DNA of 64,000 nucleotides from Hamadaea flava (lineage in GTDB: Bacteria > Actinomycetota > Actinomycetes > Mycobacteriales > Micromonosporaceae): contig NZ_JAMZDZ010000001.1 of the NCBI RefSeq assembly GCF_024172085.1, positions 7,750,001 to 7,814,000 on the forward strand, given 5' to 3'. Numbering within the stretch: the stretch's first letter is position 1; each line of letters opens with the position of its first letter. Position numbers and translations under genes: made by a program. The notes beneath the pieces were generated by a model. The model was given only the letters and a program-made list of their open reading frames with translations. It was not told where the DNA came from and did no database searches. Positions 30,350-37,215 of this stretch are shown one piece after another.

Positions 30350-31279
30350 GTGGCGGACTTCGATGCGGCGTTCAACCTGGTCAGCATCGATCTGGGAATG
30401 CTGCGGGAACTTGTGGAACCGGCCGACGCCACGTTTACCAGCGTCTACGTGGCTGACGCCGGAAGCGGCGGCCGGGCCGCGGCTGGCAGCCAGACTCACC
30501 GGCAGATGATCGCCTCCCGGCTGGCGAGCGCGGGCGCACCTGCGGCGGACATCGACGCCATCTGCAGGGCGTGGGCCGCCACCGGAGGTGGGTCAGACCG
30601 CTTCCTCGTCGCCTGCGACGGCGAAACCCGGCTGACTCAGTGTCTGCCGGGTGCGGTGACGACCGATGTCGCCCGCGTCGGCGCGCCGCCGCCGCTCGGG
30701 CCGCTGCTCGCTTGGTGGCAGCGGCATCCGGCGTACGTCGTGAGCCGCGACGTCGATGCCGCGAAAGTGCTTGCGCTGGCGCGGTCGAGCGGCGCTGATC
30801 TCGTGCTGGCGGCGCAGGACCACACCGACGACCTAGTGAACCAGGTTCGCGGGCTGGCTCCGTCGATCACCGTGCTAGAGATCGGCAGCGGCCCGGTGAC
30901 CGACGAGTCGATCCAGCAGGTGCTAGATGATTACGCCGCGGCCACCAGCGCTGAGCTGCGACTGGCGCTGGACGCCTTCGCCGTTCCACACAGTGTCGCC
31001 GTCCAGGGAGTCCACGCGACGCTCGCGGCACTGGCAGTCGGCCGAGTCGACACGGTGCTGGTGGTAGACGATCCTGACGATCGGCGAAGCGCGTGGTTCG
31101 GACCGGTCGAGCTGTGCGCCTCGCTGCCGGACCCCGTGCATCCGCAGCGAACCCCGCACGGTGGCCGCCTGGTCGACGTGGCGATCCGGGCAGCCCTGCT
31201 CACCGGGGCGCGGATACGAATTCTGAGCGGCGATCAAGCGCGCGGCTTGCGCGGAGGGCTCGGCGCCCTCATCCGCTGA
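30350..31279 (+). CDS. Rv2629/Balon-like eRF1-related protein (candidate ribosome hibernation factor)
   Basis: The product has 309 residues starting at GTG. Similarity to Rv2629 includes an early TFTSVYVADA segment, the RFLVACDGE strand and the middle VLDDYAAATSAELRLALD helix. It continues with ALAVGRVDTVLVVDD and a C-terminal VDVAIRAALLTGARIRIL. Rv2629-type proteins are baeRF/eRF1-domain relatives and include the hibernation factor Balon (established knowledge). No GGQ motif is seen, so peptide release is not expected. Rv2629 belongs to the DosR regulon, which matches the island. Function here is inferred. Confidence 0.75.
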   Translation: MADFDAAFNLVSIDLGMLRELVEPADATFTSVYVADAGSGGRAAAGSQTHRQMIASRLASAGAPAADIDAICRAWAATGGGSDRFLVACDGETRLTQCLPGAVTTDVARVGAPPPLGPLLAWWQRHPAYVVSRDVDAAKVLALARSSGADLVLAAQDHTDDLVNQVRGLAPSITVLEIGSGPVTDESIQQVLDDYAAATSAELRLALDAFAVPHSVAVQGVHATLAALAVGRVDTVLVVDDPDDRRSAWFGPVELCASLPDPVHPQRTPHGGRLVDVAIRAALLTGARIRILSGDQARGLRGGLGALIR

Positions 31280-31300
31280 TGGCAGTGGGGCGGGGTCCAT

Positions 31301-31490
31301 CTGTGCGTCACCGTCGAGGCCGACATCGCGGTGCAGGTGGACGTGGACCGGCTCGTCGCCCGGCGCTGCCGAATGGCCACGTCGACCCGCTCGCCAACGT
31401 CCGGCGGCATCATGGACCACTTTCTGCCGGTGAGCGAGTTCGACGACGACACGTGGCAGCGGGTGCTGGAGGTCGAATCCAGCACACCGT
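31301..31490 (+). pseudogene. Remnant of a short-chain dehydrogenase (SDR)
   Basis: Frames shift within this stretch, but the order matches an SDR. VEADIA and DVDRLVAR come first, then GHVDPLAN in another frame, and then GIMDHFLPVSEFDDDTWQRV in the original frame. Intact SDRs read ...VDRLVARAVERFGHVDVLVNNAGI...W.RVL.VN. No start or remaining domains are visible. Confidence 0.6.
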
Positions 31491-31531
31491 GTGGCGACGG
31501 TTCTGCGCAGTGGCGGGGGCCTGCAATGGGC

Positions 31532-31545
31532 CGTCCGAAGGTCCC
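31532..31545. promoter_or_regulatory. DosR-like box (imperfect)
   Basis: CGTCCGAAGGTCCC matches 12 of 14 positions of the box at 28589-28602 and is flanked by GAAC. Confidence 0.4.
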
Positions 31546-31615
31546 GAACCGGACACTCCGCCGAGTGCTGGCCCGGGTCGGTTGCTGGCCGGCGCCGTGG
31601 CCGTCACACAGTTCG

Positions 31616-31635
31616 TTCGGGACCTTCGGCCCGAA
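31616..31635. promoter_or_regulatory. DosR-like 20-bp palindrome before universal stress protein
   Basis: TTCGGGACCTTCGGCCCGAA closely fits the DosR consensus TTSGGGACTWWAGTCCCSAA. The outer arms extend to 10 bp (31612-31621 and 31630-31639). It lies about 190 bases before the universal stress protein start. Confidence 0.65.
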
Positions 31636-31825
31636 CGAAGGACGGGTTCCGCTGAACGCTGCCCTTGACCCGCTTCCAGCTCCGAAAATGGAAACGTGCG
31701 GCGGCCGGATCGCCGGCGGAGTCAGGAAGAACCGGTCATGCCGACCGGCAGGATCTGTGGCTCCGCTGTTCACACCCTGCCACGGCGGATTCTCCCGTGG
31801 AAGCACATCTGCCAAGGAGGCTGAC

Positions 31826-32293
31826 ATGAACTTCCGCATCGTCGTCGGCATCGACGGCTCCGAGGCCGCCCGGCGGGCGCTGCACTGGGCGGTGACCGAG
31901 GCCGAGGTCAGAGACGGCACCGTGCAGGCGATCGCCGTCTGGCACTGGGACGGCAGCGGCACCTTCGCGCCCATGGCCACGACGCCGGCCGAAGAACGCG
32001 ACCGCGCGCAAGCTGTGCTCACCCGCGAGGTCGAATCGATGGTGAAGGACTTCCCGACAGTCGCTGTCACGGCCGACATCATCGAGGGTCACCCCGCCCG
32101 CGAACTGACCAAGGCCGCCCGTGACGCCGACCTGCTCGCTCTGGGCAGCCACGGCCACAGCCACCTGTACCAGTCCGTGCTCGGCTCGATCAGCGACGAG
32201 TGCGTACGCACTGCGACCTGTCCGGTCGTGGTGCTGCCGGCGACCAGAGCGCAGGCGGTCGCGCCAGCCGAGGCGTTGGCAAACAGCCGTTGA
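31826..32293 (+). CDS. Universal stress protein (UspA family)
   Basis: This cytosolic ATP-binding stress protein has 155 residues, one USP domain. It opens RIVVGIDGSEAARRALHWA and has the nucleotide-loop ending LGSHGHSHLYQSVLGSISDE, close to the GxxGxxxxxxxxGS motif. AAGGAGG precedes ATG 31826. The reading frame is open to 31331, but that part is decayed sequence. A DosR-like palindrome upstream suggests induction under low oxygen or nitric oxide. Confidence 0.92.
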   Translation: MNFRIVVGIDGSEAARRALHWAVTEAEVRDGTVQAIAVWHWDGSGTFAPMATTPAEERDRAQAVLTREVESMVKDFPTVAVTADIIEGHPARELTKAARDADLLALGSHGHSHLYQSVLGSISDECVRTATCPVVVLPATRAQAVAPAEALANSR

Positions 32294-32318
32294 AGCCCTG
32301 AGCTGGGCGGCGTGCTGC

Positions 32319-32807
32319 CTAAACGGATGCCTGCTGTTCGGCGACGGCCGTCGCGAAGGCCCTCACCTGGCTCGGGTCCCGCCAGTCACCTGCCTTCGTC
32401 TTGGCCATCGCCGACGCGATCAAACCCTTGGCATCCGGTGTGAGTCGGCCGCCGAAGGTGACCGCGCCGAGCGCCCCCAGGTCCGCGGCGATCCGGGCAA
32501 CCTGGGAAACCGGTGGAAGCGCACCGGCATTGGCAGAGTTGTCGAGCGGCCCGCTGGCGACCAGCCACACCGGGACCTGCCGAAGCGCGACGCGATGACG
32601 CCTGGTGAACCGGCGCGCGTCTCGGTGCCACCGGCTGTTGTACAGCGCCCCGGCCACGATGACAGACCGGTAACCGTCGGCCGACTGAATTTCGGCGGCG
32701 GGCCGGACCTCGACCTGGATTCCGCGCGCGACCAGTTCAGCACCGATCATGTCGGCCAATCCCGCCGTCCCACCACGCTTGGAACCGTAAGCGATCAGGA
32801 CTGTCAT
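32319..32807 (-). CDS. Flavodoxin-domain protein
   Basis: This FMN-binding electron carrier or protoporphyrinogen-oxidase-like flavodoxin has 162 residues. The phosphate loop reads IAYGSKRGGTAGLADMIG, then VIVAGALYNSRWHRDARRF and a VPVWLVASGPLDNSA strand follow. GGAGAACC precedes the ATG. It converges with the universal stress protein gene, 25 bases away. Confidence 0.8.
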   Translation of the reverse strand: MTVLIAYGSKRGGTAGLADMIGAELVARGIQVEVRPAAEIQSADGYRSVIVAGALYNSRWHRDARRFTRRHRVALRQVPVWLVASGPLDNSANAGALPPVSQVARIAADLGALGAVTFGGRLTPDAKGLIASAMAKTKAGDWRDPSQVRAFATAVAEQQASV

Positions 32808-32832
32808 ATCGGTTCTCCTTCCAATTGTGTAC

Positions 32833-32863
32833 GGCCCGGCGACGCGGGGAGCGTCACCGGGCC
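32833..32863 (-). terminator. Hairpin terminator after membrane protein gene
   Basis: Arms 32833-32845 and 32851-32863 pair at 12 of 13 positions. The hairpin lies just past the stop of the leftward membrane protein gene and before the flavodoxin gene. Confidence 0.5.
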
Positions 32864-32888
32864 GGACCCGGGGGAGATCACTTCACGA

Positions 32889-33539
32889 TCACTTGGCCGT
32901 GGCCTTGGCCTGTTCGGTTTCGACGAGGGCGAAGCCGGTCGATTTCGGGGTGGTGAAGGCGTGGGCGAGTCCGGCCAGCGCCAGCAGGAGCATCAGGGCG
33001 GCGGCGCCGTAGGCGACGAGTGCGGCCTGACCGGCCTTGGTGCCGAATTCGCTGAAGCCGTAGCTGGTCAGCAGCAGGCCGCGCAGGGTTTCGCCTTTGA
33101 AGACGGTCTCCCGTTGAGCGGTGACGTCGGCCAGTTGCTTGGTCAGGTCGTCGACCTTGGCCTGGTCGACCGGGGTGGCCTTCTGTGCCTCGGTCAGCTG
33201 GTTCTTCAGCTGCGTCTGGGGGGTGCCGAGGTCGGCGTAGGTCTGGCCGCCGGCGATCGACTTCAGGTGCAGTCCGATGAATTCGTTGGCGTAGCACTCG
33301 GCTTGCTTGCCGGTGGTCATCGGCTGGCCGGCGTACTCGACGAGGCAGGCGGCCTTCTTCTCTTCGTCGGTGAGGGTGTCGGCGGTCTTGAAGGTGATGT
33401 GCTGCGCGGCCAGCTGGTCGTGCACGTAGGTGTTGGCGAAGCTGGCGTTGGCGCCCAGCACGATGCCGGCGACCAGCAGGAGCGCGGCGATGGCGAGCCC
33501 GCCGATGCTGAACAGGAGGTCGAGGGTCCGGCGTTTCAT
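32889..33539 (-). CDS. Hypothetical two-helix membrane protein
   Basis: This 216-residue protein has a membrane helix near each end (about 8-30 and 170-192). The large external loop contains Cys residues (AACLVEY, AECYANEF) and a coiled-coil-like Gln/Leu/Lys stretch (QLKNQLTEAQKATPVDQAK). I recognise no named family. GGAGCAC precedes the ATG. A weak DosR-like site (33638-33651) lies about 100 bases upstream. Confidence 0.65.
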   Translation of the reverse strand: MKRRTLDLLFSIGGLAIAALLLVAGIVLGANASFANTYVHDQLAAQHITFKTADTLTDEEKKAACLVEYAGQPMTTGKQAECYANEFIGLHLKSIAGGQTYADLGTPQTQLKNQLTEAQKATPVDQAKVDDLTKQLADVTAQRETVFKGETLRGLLLTSYGFSEFGTKAGQAALVAYGAAALMLLLALAGLAHAFTTPKSTGFALVETEQAKATAK

Positions 33540-33637
33540 GGTGTGCTCCTTCAGGAGGGGGTGAGAAACACTTCGTTGCCCTCAGAGCATCGGTTCTGGA
33601 CGGTCGTGGCAGCAGAGACACAGTTCCCGGATCGGGT

Positions 33638-33651
33638 GGGACCAAAGACTC
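33638..33651. promoter_or_regulatory. Weak DosR-like box
   Basis: GGGACCAAAGACTC matches the DosR core at about 11 of 14 positions, upstream of the leftward membrane protein gene. Confidence 0.3.
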
Positions 33652-33697
33652 CGATCGGAGGGACTGTCAGCCCGGCGTCTGGTGTGGATAAGACAAG

Positions 33698-33729
33698 GGC
33701 GGTGCGGACCGTCGAAGGTCCACACCGCC
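33698..33729. terminator. Hairpin in intergenic region
   Basis: Arms 33698-33710 and 33717-33729 pair with one mismatch around a GTCGAA loop. No flanking intact gene ends here, so its role is unclear. Confidence 0.35.
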
Positions 33730-33889
33730 GTGTCCGGCCCACCGGCTCGCCCGCGTTCCCAAGTGGACGTCCGCTCAGGCCCTCCTCGCAGAAAGCCAGG
33801 TGTCCGAACTGGAACATCACATCGCACTGGTCCGGGCCACGGCAGAGGACAAGGTCCCGACCGGCTCCGCCTCACGGCCTGTGCCGCGG

Positions 33890-34023
33890 ACCAGTGCCCC
33901 CTGGGCCGCGAGGACCCCGTCGGCATCCACCTCGGGCACACGGTCAAACTGTTGTTGGACGCGGACAATCCCGGGCGGTGGATGCTGCACTGCCACAATA
34001 CCTAGCACGCGGCCCACATCATC
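33890..34023 (+). pseudogene. C-terminal remnant of a multicopper oxidase
   Basis: The frame reads REDPVGIHLGHTVKLLLDAD, then NPGRWMLHCHNT and a stop, then HAAHI in frame. This is the type 1/type 3 copper block HCHxxxHxxxxM of multicopper oxidases, broken by a TAG right after the HCH motif. The rest of the gene is missing. The stretch 33540-33889 shows nothing else that I recognise as coding. Confidence 0.7.
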
Positions 34024-34624
34024 ACTGCTCGCGGCGGTGGCGTACGCGCCACACGATCACGGCGACGATCGCGATGACTGCCACGGTGAGCGCGGCGTAC
34101 TCGCCGAATCGGGCGGCGACGGTCCGGTAGGCGTTGCCGGCGAGGTAGCCGAGGACGACGCTGGCGGCGCCCCAGATCAGGCCGCCGACGGCGTTGGAGG
34201 ACAGGAAGGTTCGGTAGCGCAGGTGGGCCGTGCCGGCCAGGAACGGCATGGCGGTCCGCAGGAACGCGACGAAACGGCCGAAGAACACGGCGGGTCCGCC
34301 GTGCTTGGCCAGGAACTGCCGGGCTTGGTCGATACGTCGGCGGCGTCGTCGCAGCGGCCGGATGTCGAGCATGCGTACGCCGTAGCGGCGACCGATCTGG
34401 TACCCGACGCTGTCTCCCGCGATGGCCGCCAGCACGACGACGACGGCCATCGTGACGACGTTCGTGTGGCCGGTGCTAGCGGTGACGCCGCCGAGGATCG
34501 CCGCGGTCTCACCGGGGATCAGGAATCCGAGGAACATCACATTCTCGGTGAACACCAGCAGCGCCACCGTGAGGTAGACCCACCCGGCCGGCAGGCTGGT
34601 GAGGTGGTCGAGCAGTCCGCTCAC
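34022..34624 (-). CDS. DedA family membrane protein
   Basis: This polytopic membrane protein has 200 residues and is probably a lipid-phosphate scramblase-type transporter. Family motifs include the re-entrant LGFLIPGETAAILGG, DSVGYQIGRRYG and the FFGRFVAFLRTAMPFLAG loop. The start is the GTG at 34624, overlapping the PAP2 stop (GTGA). The two would act together in recycling of polyprenyl or phospholipid carriers. Confidence 0.88.
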   Translation of the reverse strand: MSGLLDHLTSLPAGWVYLTVALLVFTENVMFLGFLIPGETAAILGGVTASTGHTNVVTMAVVVVLAAIAGDSVGYQIGRRYGVRMLDIRPLRRRRRRIDQARQFLAKHGGPAVFFGRFVAFLRTAMPFLAGTAHLRYRTFLSSNAVGGLIWGAASVVLGYLAGNAYRTVAARFGEYAALTVAVIAIVAVIVWRVRHRREQ

Positions 34625-35211
34625 CCAGCCACCGCGAGGCGGCCGGCGACCAGCGGCCGCAGCCGCGTACGGGCGACCAACGCGGCGAGACGGGTCAGCC
34701 GCCGGTGGGCCAGTGCGTACACGATGATCGCTGTCGCCGCGCCCACGGCCAGCCCAGCGAGCACATCGCCGGGATAGTGGGCGCCGATGTACACCCGCGA
34801 GAACGCCATGAACAGCGCCGCGACCGCAGTGATCTGTCCCAGGCGACGGCTGGCGAACCACAGTCCCGCCGCAGCGGCCCCGGCCATCGTGGCGTGATCC
34901 GACGGGAACGACCAGTCGGTGCTGCGGTGGGCGAGGATCAGCAGGTCCGGATGGGCGGTGTACGGCCGCGGGCGGGCGGCCAGCGCCACGAGCGGCTGGT
35001 TGATCGCCACCGCTGCCAGCACCGCCAGCCCCGCGCACCAGACAGCCGCCATCTGCTGCGCAGACCCTCTCCGGCGGGCCATCCACCAGCCGACGACCAG
35101 GAATGCCGCGAACAGCGCGACACCGAAGTCCGCGTACCCGAGCACGAGTGGGTGCGCCCAGCCGGTCGCCCGGGCCAGCCGGTTGATCGCGTACAGCCAA
35201 GTGGTGTCCAT
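34621..35211 (-). CDS. PAP2-type membrane phosphatase
   Basis: This lipid phosphatase (undecaprenyl-diphosphatase-like) has 196 residues and about five helices. The three PAP2 motifs are present: the ARPRPY block, PSDHATM and SRVYIGAHYPGD, with Ser-Asp-His in place of the usual Ser-Gly-His. It is coupled to DedA by a four-base overlap. It faces away from the GntR-deoC genes. Confidence 0.88.
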   Translation of the reverse strand: MDTTWLYAINRLARATGWAHPLVLGYADFGVALFAAFLVVGWWMARRRGSAQQMAAVWCAGLAVLAAVAINQPLVALAARPRPYTAHPDLLILAHRSTDWSFPSDHATMAGAAAAGLWFASRRLGQITAVAALFMAFSRVYIGAHYPGDVLAGLAVGAATAIIVYALAHRRLTRLAALVARTRLRPLVAGRLAVAG

Positions 35212-35347
35212 ACCGCCGAGTCCCTTCGAGATGGTGCGATGCCCGTGACGGCTGGCCTCATCCCGCCGTACCGAGCGGGCGGATGGTGTCCGCGCCGATG
35301 AGGTTTCAACGGGCCGCGGACGGCGCAGGTGGCGTCGACACGCCAGC

Positions 35348-35365
35348 CTGTATATACAGCTATAC
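35348..35365. promoter_or_regulatory. GntR operator candidate overlapping regulator start region
   Basis: CTGTATATACAG (35348-35359) is a perfect palindrome. GTATA-n6-TATAC (35350-35365) overlaps it. It sits 8-25 bases before the GntR start, next to GGAG, so binding would block its own transcription or translation. Confidence 0.6.
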
Positions 35366-35372
35366 TGGAGTC

Positions 35373-36083
35373 ATGACGGACCCATCGACGCCTCGATATC
35401 ACGCCATCGAGCAGGCGCTACGCCAACGCTGCCGAGACCTGCCCGCACACGCGCCCCTGCCGTCCGAGTCGCAGTTGAGCGCGGAGTTCGGCGTCAGCCG
35501 GATGACGGCCCGGGCCGCCGTGACCCGGCTGGTCACCGCCGGACTCGTCTACCGCGAGTCCGGCCGGGGCACCTTCGTCGCGCCGCCCGCGTCGAACCGG
35601 CGCGCCGACAGCTTGGTGCGCTTCACCGAACAGATGCGCCGCTCCGGACGCACGGCCACCTCGCGGCTCGTCGGTACCGACGTCCGGGAAGCGACCGACG
35701 CCGAGCGCACCGACCTGCGCCCAGGCAAGAACGGCGTCATCGAGATCCGGCGCGTCCGCCTCGCGGACCAGACACCCATCGCGGTGGAGACCGCGGTCTT
35801 CGCCGCCACCCTGATCGCCCTACTCGACAGCGACCTGACCGAGTCGCTGCACACAGCGCTGGTACGGCTAGGTCGCGTCCCGACCAGCGGCCGCGCCACG
35901 GTCACCGCCGCGTGCGCCACCAGCGAGGACGCCGACCTGCTCCGCATCCCGCCCGGCTCGGCGGTGCTGATCGAGCGGCGGCTGATCAAAGACCAGCACG
36001 GCCACCCGCTGGAACGCACCGAAAGCCGCTACGCCGCCAACCGATACGGCCTCGACGTCATCTTCGACGTCGACCAGTCCTGA
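35373..36083 (+). CDS. GntR/HutC-type regulator with UTRA domain
   Basis: This ligand-responsive repressor has 236 residues. The winged helix (about 8-75) has LPSESQLSAEFGVSRMTARA followed by GLVYRESGRGTFVA. The UTRA ligand domain covers about 90-230. The ATG at 35373 follows TGGAG closely; a longer frame from 35283 would place the operator inside the gene. Nineteen bases separate it from deoC, so it probably controls that operon and itself. A deoxyribose- or nucleoside-derived ligand is a guess from context. Confidence 0.88.
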   Translation: MTDPSTPRYHAIEQALRQRCRDLPAHAPLPSESQLSAEFGVSRMTARAAVTRLVTAGLVYRESGRGTFVAPPASNRRADSLVRFTEQMRRSGRTATSRLVGTDVREATDAERTDLRPGKNGVIEIRRVRLADQTPIAVETAVFAATLIALLDSDLTESLHTALVRLGRVPTSGRATVTAACATSEDADLLRIPPGSAVLIERRLIKDQHGHPLERTESRYAANRYGLDVIFDVDQS

Positions 36084-36101
36084 CCCGTCGAAGGGGAGAC
36101 C

Positions 36102-36824
36102 ATGCGCACCGTCGCCGAAGTCGCCAAGATGATCGACCACTCGCTCCTACGGCCACAGCTCACCACAAGCGACATCGAGGCCGGCTGCGCCCTGGCCGAC
36201 CGCTACCACGTCGCATCCGTCTGCGTACGCCCATGCGACGTGCCGCTCGCCGCCACCTTGCTGGCCGGAACCGACGTGCTCGTCGGCACCGTCGTCGGTT
36301 TCCCACACGGCAGCCACGCGACGCCGATCAAGGCCGCCGAAACACGGCTGGCGATCCAGCAACGCGCAGCCGAGATCGACATGGTGCTCAACATCGGACG
36401 CCTGCGCTCAGCCGATCCGACCTTCGTCGAAGACGACATCCGGGCAGTCGTCACCGCGGCGGACGGCGCCTTGGTGAAGGTCATCCTCGAAAACGCGTAC
36501 CTCACCGACGAACAGAAAGTCGCCGGTTGCCAGGCTGCCGAACGCGCCGGCGCCCACTTCGTCAAGACGTCCACCGGCTTCGCCGACGGCGGCGCGACGA
36601 TGGACGACCTGCGTCTGATGCGCGCGTCGGTGTCCGAGGCGGTCCAGGTCAAGGCCGCAGGCGGCGTACGCACCCTGGACATCCTGCTCGCCATGGCCGA
36701 CATCGGAGTCACCCGATTCGGAGCCACCGCGACCGCTGGAATTCTCGACGACCTGGACCACCGTCTACGGCATGGCTCCCCGCTTCCAGCGGATCTCGCC
36801 GCCACAGCAGCTACCTCCTACTAG
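36102..36824 (+). CDS. deoC: Deoxyribose-phosphate aldolase
   Basis: DeoC cleaves 2-deoxyribose-5-phosphate into glyceraldehyde-3-phosphate and acetaldehyde during deoxynucleoside breakdown. It has 240 residues, a normal length. The opening MIDHSLLRPQLT, VCVRPCDV, TVVGFPHG and the Schiff-base lysine block FVKTSTGF are present. The second lysine is in VKAAGGVRT. AAGGGGAG precedes the ATG. It forms a two-gene unit with the GntR regulator; no other nucleoside catabolism gene is nearby. Confidence 0.95.
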   Translation: MRTVAEVAKMIDHSLLRPQLTTSDIEAGCALADRYHVASVCVRPCDVPLAATLLAGTDVLVGTVVGFPHGSHATPIKAAETRLAIQQRAAEIDMVLNIGRLRSADPTFVEDDIRAVVTAADGALVKVILENAYLTDEQKVAGCQAAERAGAHFVKTSTGFADGGATMDDLRLMRASVSEAVQVKAAGGVRTLDILLAMADIGVTRFGATATAGILDDLDHRLRHGSPLPADLAATAATSY

Positions 36825-37215
36825 CGGAAGGGGATCGCGTACGAACTGGTTGCCTAGGACGCTGTACCGGTTGTGCTGCTTCGACGAGGACAAGGCACGA
36901 GCCCACCATGATCTCCGACGGCATTCGGCCGGCAACGTCTCGAAACCGGTCGGGGTAGAGGCTGCGCCACGGCGGTCGAAGGTAGTCGCCGTCGCCGTCC
37001 GCCGCGCGCCGAGTTCCATCTCCAGGGGACGCAGTTTCACTATGTGGGTCTCGGTTCGCTCAATCTCCACCATGGACCCCCGCATGCGGTTGACCATGTG
37101 CAACATGCGGGATATCTTGCCGTATCACGCAAGCAACTTCCAGATTGGATCGCTCATTCCACAGCTTCACCCCCAGGGCGTGCCCCCGTCGCCCCAGTGA
37201 CTCCAGGAGCCCCTC
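36825..37215. other. Intergenic region before GH31
   Basis: No convincing gene is seen. Arms CCCGCATG (37079-37086) and CATGCGGG (37104-37111) form an inverted repeat that may be an operator or hairpin for the GH31 gene. A leftward ORF (37106-36765) has no recognisable product. Confidence 0.5.

Larger units (their letters stand above)
31280..31825. other. Gene-poor stretch with SDR remnant and DosR-like boxes
   Basis: No intact gene. It holds a decayed SDR segment (31301-31490) and two DosR-like boxes (31532-31545, 31616-31635) before the universal stress protein. Confidence 0.6.

Noticed and set aside
33705-33721. GGACC-GTCGAA-GGTCC palindrome taken at first for a DosR box
   Set aside because: The spacing is two bases too long and it is the top of a longer hairpin (33698-33729).
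36765-37106. Leftward ORF of 113 codons between deoC and GH31
   Set aside because: It overlaps deoC, has no recognisable product and no ribosome site.
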